Virus record (IMG/VR): IMGVR_UViG_3300045936_000079
Span: 1-45,815 of that record
Origin: a virus
Strand: one strand, 5' to 3'
Length of the DNA stretch: 45,815 nucleotides
Position numbers and translations under genes: made by a program. The notes beneath the pieces were generated by a model, which worked only from the letters and a program-made list of their open reading frames with translations, did no database searches and was not told the origin of the DNA. Shown piece after piece: positions 1-7,168 of the stretch (position 1 is the first letter of the stretch; each line of letters starts with the position of its first letter).

Positions 1-230
1 GGTCGATTGTCTGGACCGACTCGGCCGGTCTCACGGCCGTGGACGCCGAGGACTTACTCGCCGTCGGTGCGATCACCTGGGCATCGGCCGCAGACCTCGA
101 CGCCGTCGGCGCGATGGGTGCCGTCGGCACGCTGGCATTCACCGGCACCTGGCGCGCGCCGAGCCGCTCAGGGAATCGCTGCCGCATCCGGTTCAAGCGC
201 ACGTCGCGCGGTTACTGCAAGGTGTCGTAG
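1..230 (+). CDS. C-terminal end of repeat-rich virion protein (continues from the right end of the window)
   Basis: Reading from base 3 gives an open frame that ends at TAG 228-230. It has no start of its own: bases 1-70 are identical to 45746-45815, and the frame at base 3 is exactly the frame in which the gene starting at 44122 leaves the window. Joined, the product would be about 617 residues, if the tandem repeat is not collapsed. The first part repeats the DLDAVGAMGAVG and AEDLLAVGAITW units of the upstream gene; the last ~27 residues are unrelated and strongly basic (many Arg/Lys). The stop overlaps the GTG start of the gpZ-like gene by one base (TAGTG). Function is inferred from position only: a structural or host-contact protein made with the late genes. 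Confidence 0.8.
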   Translation, partial: SIVWTDSAGLTAVDAEDLLAVGAITWASAADLDAVGAMGAVGTLAFTGTWRAPSRSGNRCRIRFKRTSRGYCKVS

Positions 231-808
231 TGGCCGCCAAGTTCGACGTCAAGGCCGACTTCCGTGAAGTGCAGCGGATGTTCAAGGAGCTCGGCCCAGG
301 GGTGAATCGGGCTACATCCCGGGCTATCAACAAGACGGCCACACCCGTAAGGAACGAGGCGGCCAAGCAGATTCAGCAGAAGCGCAACCTGAATCTCGGT
401 GTGATCAAGAAAGAGCTCAGGCTCTTTCGGGCCACTTACAACCGCCTGACGGCGTCGATCGTTGCCACTGGCAAGCCGATCCCGATCCGACATTTCAAGG
501 CGAACCAGACTCGGCATGGTGTCACCGTCGCAATCACCAAAGGTCGCGGCAATCGGGTGCGCCTGCAGAGGCATGGCAACAAGTCGTTCATGGTCGCCAG
601 GCTGGGCAATAACGTGTTCGTCCGGCAGACCAAGCGACGACTGCCCATCATGAAATGGACACCGGTGCCGGGCATACCCACGGTGTTTGTACAGAAGCAC
701 CTGCTCGACGCCATGACCAAGGTGGCATCGACGGTCTTCCCGAAGCGATTCAGGGAAGAGATCAACTTCGAGATCCAGCGAGCGCAAGCCAAGGCGCGCG
801 GCAGGTAA
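230..808 (+). CDS. Z: Minor tail protein, lambda gpZ-like
   Basis: The 192-residue basic protein fits the prophage minor tail protein Z family. In lambda, gpZ acts at the head-proximal end of the tail before tail and head join. Visible pattern: an N-terminal segment with DVKADFREVQRMFKEL, then RAINKTATPVRNEAAKQIQ, typical of the family, and a C-terminal KRFREEINFEIQRAQAKA helix. The start is GTG 230, overlapping the previous TAG by one base, which implies coupled translation. Lambda places Z between FII and U; here it lies upstream of the terminase genes and away from the other tail genes. A terminator-like hairpin follows. Family assignment is fairly secure; the displaced position is seen directly. 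Confidence 0.75.
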   Translation: MAAKFDVKADFREVQRMFKELGPGVNRATSRAINKTATPVRNEAAKQIQQKRNLNLGVIKKELRLFRATYNRLTASIVATGKPIPIRHFKANQTRHGVTVAITKGRGNRVRLQRHGNKSFMVARLGNNVFVRQTKRRLPIMKWTPVPGIPTVFVQKHLLDAMTKVASTVFPKRFREEINFEIQRAQAKARGR

Positions 809-823
809 TACCCAGAAAACTGC

Positions 824-863
824 AAGGCCCGACTGGAGCGAGTAACTCCGGCCGGGCCTTTAA
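824..863 (+). terminator. Hairpin after the gpZ-like gene
   Basis: AAGGCCCG (824-831) pairs perfectly with CGGGCCTT (853-860), and GGAG (835-838) can pair with CTCC (846-849) inside. The tail is short (TTTAA), so it may be a weak or bidirectional terminator, or an RNA processing element, between the gpZ-like gene and the HNH gene. Confidence 0.5.
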
Positions 864-888
864 CCATTCAACCTATCGAGGAGGTCAT

Positions 889-1722
889 ATGGCTGCACGA
901 GAGTGTAGTGGATGCGGCTGCTCGCAAAAATACCTGCGGCCGGAAACGGGCTATCTCTGCAACGAATGCAGAAAGCCACGGCAACAGAAGTGCGCGCACT
1001 GTGGCAGTTTGTTTGATGGTCGCACGCGTCGTTACTGCAGGCGGACCTGCCGGAAGCGGGCAGCGTGGCGGCGCAACTACAGGCCCCAACCGCGCCCGGC
1101 AGCGAAGTCAGTCACCTACTACCGATATCTCGACGCCCGGTTGCGTGGATATACCGGATCGCTCGAGGAGTTCGCTGACTACCGTGAGGGCAAGCAGCGT
1201 AGCTACCACATCAACGGGTCGTGGCGCCCGTGGATGCCCAGGCCACCAAGCCCAGTCGATTTAGCCAGGCGCGAGGCGGACAAGAGAAACGGCCCAGTAC
1301 TACACCGCCGACGACGGGTATGGCCTAGTGCATGGGATCGCGCGGATTGCTATCGGTGGCGGTTCAATAATGATCCGGCATTCGCTCACAAAGAGCGGAT
1401 TAGGTCTGGGCGAAGGAAGCACAAACGATTCGGGTGTATAAACACCCGACTGCGCAATGCATTGCAACGTCCGGACACTGAGCAGGCGCTGCTGCATCTG
1501 TTGGGGTATAGAGCTGAAGACCTGCGGTCGTGGTTGGAGAAGCGGTTCACGGACGACATGGGATGGCGAGAGTTCTTCGCTGGTCGCATACATATCGATC
1601 ACGTCAGGCCGCTGCACACATTCGACCTGAGTCAGGACGAACAGGTTGTTGCCGCATGGTCGCTACAGAATCTGCAACCGCTTTGGGCCCGGGACAACTG
1701 GCAGAAAGCGGGACAATACTGA
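889..1722 (+). CDS. HNH endonuclease with N-terminal zinc-binding region
   Basis: Start ATG 889 was chosen because AGGAGG lies just upstream (879-884). The 277-residue protein begins with Cys clusters (CSGCGC, CNEC, CAHC, YCRRTC) that look like two zinc ribbons. It ends with an HNH nuclease core: HIDHVRPLHTFDLS, then a WSLQNLQPLWARDN segment giving the His-Asp-His and Asn residues of the fold. The middle is basic and Trp/Arg rich. It sits between the gpZ-like gene and the candidate cos site upstream of terminase. Two readings are possible: a free-standing homing nuclease inserted in the late operon, or a nuclease assisting terminase, as known for HNH proteins next to terminase in HK97-type cos phages. 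Position cannot separate them. Confidence 0.8.
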   Translation: MAARECSGCGCSQKYLRPETGYLCNECRKPRQQKCAHCGSLFDGRTRRYCRRTCRKRAAWRRNYRPQPRPAAKSVTYYRYLDARLRGYTGSLEEFADYREGKQRSYHINGSWRPWMPRPPSPVDLARREADKRNGPVLHRRRRVWPSAWDRADCYRWRFNNDPAFAHKERIRSGRRKHKRFGCINTRLRNALQRPDTEQALLHLLGYRAEDLRSWLEKRFTDDMGWREFFAGRIHIDHVRPLHTFDLSQDEQVVAAWSLQNLQPLWARDNWQKAGQY

Positions 1723-1740
1723 TGAGTGTTTTTCAACGGG

Positions 1741-1908
1741 TCCCAATTTGAAGTTCGCCTCTACCACGGGCGGCAAGCGCGCGGTTGGCGAGACTTTTTC
1801 GGGCCCTAAGACCCCTCACCAGTTGGGCCGAATTGGGATGTAAGTTGCTGTTTCATAAAGGGAAACCGGCACAATAGTTAAGTGCCTGTTTCGTAAGGAA
1901 ATATTGGT
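1741..1908 (+). other. Candidate cos region (packaging site)
   Basis: This 168-base stretch has no convincing gene. At 1768-1786 is GGGCGGCAAGCGCGCGGTT, close to the lambda cosN core as I recall it (GGGCGGCGACCTCGCGGGTT): the first seven bases and most of CGCGG agree. Two direct repeats follow at 1848 (CTGTTTCATAAAGG) and 1886 (CTGTTTCGTAAGG), which could be small-terminase binding sites like lambda R sites. The stretch is bounded by an inverted repeat, TCCCAATT (1741-1748) and AATTGGGA (1831-1838). Position upstream of the terminase genes fits. The overhang and cut sites are not known. Confidence 0.45.
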
Positions 1909-2250
1909 ATGCTGACCTGCCGGATAATCATGGTCGCGCTGCTCCTGGTATCGGTATCGGCGCAGGCGGCGGTTTACAGCCTTACGTGGGTGAATCCGAC
2001 GCAGTACACGGATGGCTCGCCGCTCCTGGTCTCGGACATCGCTACCATCAAAATCTATTGCGGGGTCACGCCCGTGCTGATGGCCTCGGTGCCACCAGTG
2101 CCGGCTGCCACCACGCTGGAGCTCTCCAGTGCGCAGGCCTGTTACGCCACGGCTACGGATATCAACGGCAAGGAATCGAACAAATCAAACTCGATCACGT
2201 TGTCGGTGAAGCCCAAGCCGCCGACCCAGTTGAAGCGGGTGCCATTGTAA
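1909..2250 (+). CDS. Small exported protein with fibronectin III-like fold
   Basis: The 113-residue product starts at ATG 1909 behind AAGGA (1895-1899). It has a clear Sec signal peptide: MLTCR, a hydrophobic run IIMVALLLVSVSA, and a likely cut after AQA. The mature part has the spacing of a beta-sandwich (SLTWVNPTQYTDGSPL, then ACYATATDINGKESNKSNSITLSV), as in fibronectin type III domains. It would be periplasmic or secreted. It overlaps the small terminase start by one base (TAATG), so it is translated with terminase. A secreted product at this place is odd for a packaging operon. It could be a virion-associated adhesin domain or a host-modifying product. No specific function can be claimed. 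Confidence 0.65.
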   Translation: MLTCRIIMVALLLVSVSAQAAVYSLTWVNPTQYTDGSPLLVSDIATIKIYCGVTPVLMASVPPVPAATTLELSSAQACYATATDINGKESNKSNSITLSVKPKPPTQLKRVPL

Positions 2251-3017
2251 TGCCGTGCAGTGACGGCGAAAACGAGGACATGTTCGGGGGCGGCAATGTC
2301 TCCCGCATCGAAGACGGCGACATCCTGGCATCGCTCTCTGCCTGGGCGCGCTGCCTGAACACCGAGCGCGAGACGCTGCGGCGACGGCTTCTCGCCGCCA
2401 ACGTGACAGCGAAGGCCGAGAGGAACGGGCACGCGGTGTACGGCGGCAAGGATGTTCTGAGGGCCTGGCTTGCCGGACCGGAGGCGGGCATCGATCCGGA
2501 CGCGCTGTCGCCGTTTCAGCGGCGCGCTTACTACCAGGGCGAACTCGACAAGCTCAAGGTTCAGCAGGAGCGTGGTGAGCTCGTGCCGGCGCTCGAGGTC
2601 GAGCAGACGATCGGCAAGCTCGCGAAGCTGTTCGTGCTCGGCCTCGATACGTTGGTCGACACGATCGAGCGCGACGTCGGGCTGTCGCACAAGCAGGCGG
2701 ACCGCATGGAGCGGCACACCGACAACATACGGGAGCAGCTGTACCACGAGATTGCCGGCACCGCTGCCGCCCAGGAGGCCGAGGGCCCGCCGAAGGCCTC
2801 GAGCTCGCTCGAGGACGCGGCGGCGTTTCTGCTCGAGTCGCTGGCGAAAGGACCGCGCCCGGTGGCCCGGATAGTGAAGGACGCTACGCGAGCCGGTATC
2901 GATGAGCCGACGCTGCGCAAGGCGCGTGCGAGGCTCGGGAAACAGGTTGCGGCGAAGCGTAACGGCCGCGACTGGATCTGGTCGCGGCCGAAGAAGGCCT
3001 CGCGTAAGTCGAAGTAG
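2250..3017 (+). CDS. Terminase small subunit with C-terminal winged-helix extension
   Basis: Start ATG 2250 overlaps the preceding stop. The 255-residue protein resembles the Nu1/DUF1441-type small terminase: an N-terminal DNA-binding part (DILASLSAWARCLNTERETLRRRL, then YGGKDVLRAWL) followed by a helical region (residues ~90-160: ELDKLKVQQERGELVPALE, then KLFVLGLDTLVDTIERD) that would bind DNA and the large subunit. Residues ~190-250 look like a different domain: AAAFLLESLAKGPRPVARIV, then TLRKARARLG, then WIWSRP. That pattern is known to me from the C-terminal winged helix of phage and plasmid RepA-type ATPases/primases. The stop overlaps the GTG start of the large subunit (TAGTG). Role: recognises cos and recruits the large subunit. 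Confidence 0.75.
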   Translation: MPCSDGENEDMFGGGNVSRIEDGDILASLSAWARCLNTERETLRRRLLAANVTAKAERNGHAVYGGKDVLRAWLAGPEAGIDPDALSPFQRRAYYQGELDKLKVQQERGELVPALEVEQTIGKLAKLFVLGLDTLVDTIERDVGLSHKQADRMERHTDNIREQLYHEIAGTAAAQEAEGPPKASSSLEDAAAFLLESLAKGPRPVARIVKDATRAGIDEPTLRKARARLGKQVAAKRNGRDWIWSRPKKASRKSK

Positions 3018-5065
3018 TGCTGGTCGCACCGTTCAAGAGCGGCGACTCCGTGGCGTCGTCGGTGGCCGAGATGATTCGGCCGCGGCAACGGATTCGGCCG
3101 AGCGAGGCTGCCGCGCGCTACCTGCGTACGGAAAAGGGCGAGTGGAGCCCGGACCTGGTGCCGTACTGTCTCGAGCCGCTCGACCTGCTCGGCAGCCGGC
3201 GCTACCAGGGGATCGTGTTCGTAGGCCCGGCCCGTACCGGCAAGACCATGGGCCTGATCCTGGGCGGGATCACCTACGTGGTGACGAGCTCGCCCGGCGA
3301 CATGCTGGTCGTGCAGATGAGCCAGGATGCGGCGCGCGACTTCTCGCGCATGGATCTTGACCGGGCGCTCCGGCACAGCCCGGAGCTCGCGGCCAGGATG
3401 AGTCCGCGGGCGCGGGACGACAACACGTTCGACAAGTTCTTCCGCTCGGGCGTGGCGCTGAAGCTCGGCTGGCCGGCGGTGAGCCAGCTTTCGGCGAAGA
3501 CGCTGCAGTATGTGTTCCTGACCGACTACGACCGGCCGGAGAACGCACACAACGTCGACGGCGAAGGTCCAATGTGGGGCCTCGCCTTCAAGCGTACACA
3601 GACGTACATGAGCCGCGGCAAGTGCCTGGCCGAGAGCTCGCCCGGCGAAGACCAGATCGACGCCGACTGGCTGCAGCGTTCGCCGCACGAAGCGCCGCCG
3701 GCGCGCGGGATCCTGTCGATCTACAACACCGGCACGCGGGCACGCTGGTACTGGCCCTGCCTGCACTGCGGCGAGGCCTTTGAAGCCAAGCCCGGGCTCG
3801 ACTGTTTCGCGATCCCGGAGTTCGACGAGCTCGCGGAGCGGATCGGCCAGCAGGACCTGATGACGCTGGCCGCCCGGTGGGCGAAGGTCGTGTGCCCGCA
3901 CTGCGGAGGCCTGCACGAGCCCGAGGACCGCAGCGAACTCAACGCCCGGGGTGTCTGGTTGCACGAGGGCGAACGCCTGGTCGACGGGAAGGTCGAGGGC
4001 GAGCGCCGGCAGACGCAGATCGCGAGCTACTGGCTCGGCGGTGTGGCCGCGGCCTACCAGACCTGGCCGTCGATCCTGCACGAGTACCTGCAGGCCGTGC
4101 AGACGTATGTACGCACCGGCGACGAGAGCCCTCTGAAGCGCACCGTCAACACGGATCAGGGCGCACCGTACCTGCCGATCGCGGCAACCCGCAAGCGCAG
4201 CGCCGAGGATCTCGTGAAGCGCGTGGAGGATCTGCCGCGCGGTGCGGTGCCGGACGAATGCCGGTTTCTGACCGCCGCCGTCGACGTACAGCTCAGCCGA
4301 TTCGTGGTCACGGTGATGGCCTGGAGCGTCGGCCTCGAGTCCTGGATCGTGGACCGGTTCACGATCTCGGCGAGCGCAAGGCCTGAGGGTGACAAGTACG
4401 CCGGCCTCGAGCCGGCGGCGTTCGTCGAGGACTGGCACGTCCTGATCGACCAGGTCTGCGAGAAACGATACCGGACAGCGTCCGGGTTCGAGCTGTGCCC
4501 GCTGCTGACGCTCTGCGACTCCGGCGGCCGGGAAGGTGTGACCGACAAGGCCTACGAGTTCTGGCGCGTGATGAAGGCCAAAGGCCTCGGCAAGCGCTTC
4601 ATGCTGGTAAAGGGCGTCGGCAACCTGAACGCGCCGCGCGTGCATCAGACGTGGCCGGATGCGCGCGCCCGCAAGGACCGCCAGGCAGGCCGCGGCGATG
4701 TGCCGGTGTGGTTGCTCAACGTCAACTCGATCAAGGACGGCGTCGCCGGCGATCTCGCCAGGCCGACACCGGGGCCGGGTTACGTGCACCTGCCGGACTG
4801 GCTGCCGGATGCGTTCTTCTCGGAAGTGACGGCGGAAATCCGGACACCGAAGGGCTGGGTGCGCGAAGGCAAGACCGCGAACGAGGCTTTCGACCTGCAC
4901 ACGTACAACCGCGCGGCATGCATCATCCTGAAGGCTGAAGCGATCAACTGGAACAAGCCGCCGCTCTGGGCGGCACCGATCGCGGTGCGTGCACAGCACG
5001 CCGCGGACAAAGCCACGACGAAGCGACCGCCGGCACCACGGAGAAACTGGGTCAAGCAATGGTGA
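3017..5065 (+). CDS. A: Terminase large subunit, lambda gpA family
   Basis: The 682-residue ATPase/nuclease cuts and pumps phage DNA into the prohead. Visible features: Walker A GPARTGKT (residues 70-77), Walker B-like VFLTDYD (166-172), two zinc-type Cys pairs (CLHC 248-251 and CPHC 293-296), and a C-terminal nuclease with AVDVQ (Asp 423) and CDSGG (Asp 501). Length is close to lambda gpA (641). The start is GTG 3017 overlapping the TAG of the small subunit. A gpA-type enzyme implies cos packaging with unit-length ends. The stop overlaps the next gene by seven bases. The first ~15 residues are not conserved-looking, so a slightly later start cannot be excluded. Confidence 0.93.
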   Translation: MLVAPFKSGDSVASSVAEMIRPRQRIRPSEAAARYLRTEKGEWSPDLVPYCLEPLDLLGSRRYQGIVFVGPARTGKTMGLILGGITYVVTSSPGDMLVVQMSQDAARDFSRMDLDRALRHSPELAARMSPRARDDNTFDKFFRSGVALKLGWPAVSQLSAKTLQYVFLTDYDRPENAHNVDGEGPMWGLAFKRTQTYMSRGKCLAESSPGEDQIDADWLQRSPHEAPPARGILSIYNTGTRARWYWPCLHCGEAFEAKPGLDCFAIPEFDELAERIGQQDLMTLAARWAKVVCPHCGGLHEPEDRSELNARGVWLHEGERLVDGKVEGERRQTQIASYWLGGVAAAYQTWPSILHEYLQAVQTYVRTGDESPLKRTVNTDQGAPYLPIAATRKRSAEDLVKRVEDLPRGAVPDECRFLTAAVDVQLSRFVVTVMAWSVGLESWIVDRFTISASARPEGDKYAGLEPAAFVEDWHVLIDQVCEKRYRTASGFELCPLLTLCDSGGREGVTDKAYEFWRVMKAKGLGKRFMLVKGVGNLNAPRVHQTWPDARARKDRQAGRGDVPVWLLNVNSIKDGVAGDLARPTPGPGYVHLPDWLPDAFFSEVTAEIRTPKGWVREGKTANEAFDLHTYNRAACIILKAEAINWNKPPLWAAPIAVRAQHAADKATTKRPPAPRRNWVKQW

Positions 5066-5592
5066 ACATCCCGAAAGTTCTCATCGCCGGCGACAGCTGG
5101 AAATGGACCGCCGACTATGGCGATTTCCCGGCCCCGACCTGGGATGCAACCGCGTACTTCGAGAATGCGGCGCAATCCTTCGAGGTTGCAGCGAGTGCCA
5201 GCGGAACGTCGCAAGTTTTCGCAGAAACTGCCGGCAATACGGCGGGTCTGAAGGCCGGCAGCTATTACGTCCAGGTCAGGGTGACCGACGGCGGCGAGTC
5301 GAAAACGGTCGAGGCGAGCTGGTGTGACGTCAAGACGAACCCGGCTGGCGAAGCGAAGGTTGATCACCGCTCCTGGGCGCGCCGTACGCTCGATGCGATC
5401 GAGGCGTTCCTCGAGGGTAACGCCACGACGGCGCAGGCCTCGGTCAGCATCGGTGGCCGCACCCTGTCGCGCTGGTCGCTCGCTGAGCTCATGCAGCTGC
5501 GCGATCAGTTGAAGGCAGAGGTTCGGACCGAAGAGCAGGGCTCACAGGCCGGCCTCGGCCGGGACATCAAGGTGCGCTATGGCCAGCCATAA
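5059..5592 (+). CDS. Two-domain head-tail joining protein, gpW-like C-terminus
   Basis: The 177-residue product has two parts. Residues 1-90 form a beta-rich domain (KVLIAGDSWKWTADYGDFPA to YYVQVRVTDGG). Residues ~100-150 are helical with IGGRTLSRWSLAELMQLRDQ, the pattern of gpW-like joining proteins. It lies exactly where lambda W lies, between terminase large subunit and portal. gpW closes the portal after packaging and receives the tail. The N-terminal beta domain is not part of classical gpW (68 residues). ATG 5059 lies within the last codons of terminase and the end overlaps the portal start by 14 bases. The gpW assignment rests on position plus a short motif. Confidence 0.6.
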   Translation: MVNIPKVLIAGDSWKWTADYGDFPAPTWDATAYFENAAQSFEVAASASGTSQVFAETAGNTAGLKAGSYYVQVRVTDGGESKTVEASWCDVKTNPAGEAKVDHRSWARRTLDAIEAFLEGNATTAQASVSIGGRTLSRWSLAELMQLRDQLKAEVRTEEQGSQAGLGRDIKVRYGQP

Positions 5593-7156
5593 ACCGAAGC
5601 TCCGCTCACGGATCTCCCGCGCATGGTCGACGCTGCTCGGTCGCCCGCAGACGCGCATGTACGCGGCCGCCCGGCCATCCCGGCTGCGCCTCGACAACCT
5701 GGCGACCGACACCAGCGCCGACACGCAGCTCGTCTCGAGCCTGACGCAGCTCCGCGCCCAGTCGCGGAAGCTCTGCCGCGACGTGAGCTATGCGAAGCGG
5801 GCAAAAACGCTGGTCATCAACAACATTATCGGCCAGGGCATCGGCGTGCAGGCCGAGGTAAAGACGACACGGGGCGAAGCGGCGAAGCGCGTCAACGACG
5901 AGATCGAGACCCGTTGGACGGAGTGGTGCAGGGCGGAGAACTGCCATACTGGGGGGCGCCTGTCGTTCTCGTCGTTCGAGCGCGCACTCATGGGCCAGGT
6001 GTTCGAGGCCGGTGAGGTGTTCGTCCGCAAGCACTACCGGCCTTTCGGAAAATCACAGATCCCGTTCGCCCTCGAGCTCATCGAAGCCGAACGCATCGCG
6101 GACGACCGGGTTGCACCGTCGTTCCGGGTGCCAGGCCGAAACGAATACCGGATGGGTGTGGAGGTCGACGAGTTCTACCGGCCGGTCGCGTACTACATCC
6201 GCAACCGGCATCCCGGCGAGCTTCGGTTCTACGACGGGTCTCCGGAAACCTACGAGCGGGTGCCAGCGGATCAGATCATTCACCTGGCGACGGGCGACCG
6301 CTGGCCGCAGACCCGCGGCGAGCCGTGGATGGCATCGTCGATCAACACGTTCAACGATGCTGCCGGCTACGTCGAGGCAGAGATCACGCGGGCGCGCGTG
6401 CAGGCCTCGCAGCCGTGGACGATTGAAACGCCGAACGACATAGGGTCTTTCGGCGAGGAACAGGCGGACGGCTCGGTCGAGATGACCGTCGAACCCGGCA
6501 TCGCGAAACGCCTGAACCCGGGCGAGAAGATGAACGCGCCAGCGATCAATTCCCCGAGCGCCGGTGTTGAACCGTTCATGCGCTACCTGCTCCGGGATAT
6601 CGCAGCAGGCGTCGGTCCGAGCTACGAGTCGCTGTCGAAGGACTACTCGCAGTCGAACTACTCGAGCTCGCGCCTGGCGCTCCTCGACGACCGCGACCTG
6701 TGGCGCGTGTTCCAGTGCTGGTTCATCGAGGCCTTCCGGGCGCCGGTGCACCGCGAATGGATGCAGCAGGCGGTCATGGCCGGGGCCTTCCAGTCCTTCA
6801 CGATCACGCAGTGGGCGCTCGATCGCGCGAAGTACGAAGCCGTGCGGTTCCGCCCGCGCGGCTGGTCCTGGGTCGACCCGACGAAAGAAGTGCAGGCATT
6901 CAAGGACGCCGTGCGCTGCGGTTTCATGACCCTGCAGGATGTGGTCTCGTCGAGCGGTTCCGACGTCGAGGAAGTCTTCGACCAGCGCAAGCGAGAGGTC
7001 GAGCTCGCCGAATCCTACGATCTTGCGTTCGACACAGACGTCGTCTCGGAAGTCGAACTCGCCGAAGCGACCAAACCGGATCCACCGCCGCCGGATGAGA
7101 GCGAAGAGGAAGACACCAACGAACCCGCCGAACGGCGGGTTTTTCGCATTCAGTAA
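5579..7156 (+). CDS. B: Portal protein, lambda gpB family
   Basis: The 525-residue protein matches lambda-type portals, which form the dodecameric DNA gate at one head vertex. Family signs: RAQSRKLCRDVSYAKRAK, then NNIIGQGIGVQ; WCRAENCHTGGRLSFSSFER; GEVFVRKHYRPFG; LELIEAERI; and near the C-terminal third GVGPSYESLSKDYSQSNYSSS followed by ALLDDRDLWRVFQ. Length is near lambda gpB (533). The last ~45 residues are acidic and Pro/Glu rich. The final codons overlap a strong intrinsic terminator (7122-7144), so the end of the coding region doubles as a hairpin. Start ATG 5579 lies within the end of the joining protein gene. Confidence 0.92.
   Translation: MASHKPKLRSRISRAWSTLLGRPQTRMYAAARPSRLRLDNLATDTSADTQLVSSLTQLRAQSRKLCRDVSYAKRAKTLVINNIIGQGIGVQAEVKTTRGEAAKRVNDEIETRWTEWCRAENCHTGGRLSFSSFERALMGQVFEAGEVFVRKHYRPFGKSQIPFALELIEAERIADDRVAPSFRVPGRNEYRMGVEVDEFYRPVAYYIRNRHPGELRFYDGSPETYERVPADQIIHLATGDRWPQTRGEPWMASSINTFNDAAGYVEAEITRARVQASQPWTIETPNDIGSFGEEQADGSVEMTVEPGIAKRLNPGEKMNAPAINSPSAGVEPFMRYLLRDIAAGVGPSYESLSKDYSQSNYSSSRLALLDDRDLWRVFQCWFIEAFRAPVHREWMQQAVMAGAFQSFTITQWALDRAKYEAVRFRPRGWSWVDPTKEVQAFKDAVRCGFMTLQDVVSSSGSDVEEVFDQRKREVELAESYDLAFDTDVVSEVELAEATKPDPPPPDESEEEDTNEPAERRVFRIQ
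7122..7144 (+). terminator. Intrinsic terminator inside the 3' end of the portal gene
   Basis: AACCCGCC (7122-7129), loop GAAC, GGCGGGTT (7134-7141) and a T run to 7144. The stem is identical to that at 11026-11045. It lies inside coding sequence just before the portal stop (7154-7156), so it would lower capsid-gene transcription unless late antitermination overrides it. Confidence 0.75.
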
Positions 7157-7168
7157 AGAGGTTTCGCA

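Noticed and set aside
655-888. Upstream extension of the HNH frame
   Set aside because: It overlaps the gpZ-like gene and hairpin, and the ATG at 889 has a far better ribosome site and begins the zinc motif.
1646-1843. Short + strand frame across the end of the HNH gene into the intergenic gap
   Set aside because: No ribosome site, low-complexity product, and it crosses the candidate cos region.
1986-2249. Upstream extension of the small terminase frame
   Set aside because: It shadows the exported protein gene; ATG 2250 gives the normal start by stop/start overlap.
2561-5059. 832-codon open frame on the - strand opposite terminase
   Set aside because: It is a GC-rich shadow of the terminase frame: Arg/Leu/Val/His-rich, no ribosome site, no family pattern. 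Similar long antisense frames lie opposite portal (6053-7624) and capsid (7793-9433).
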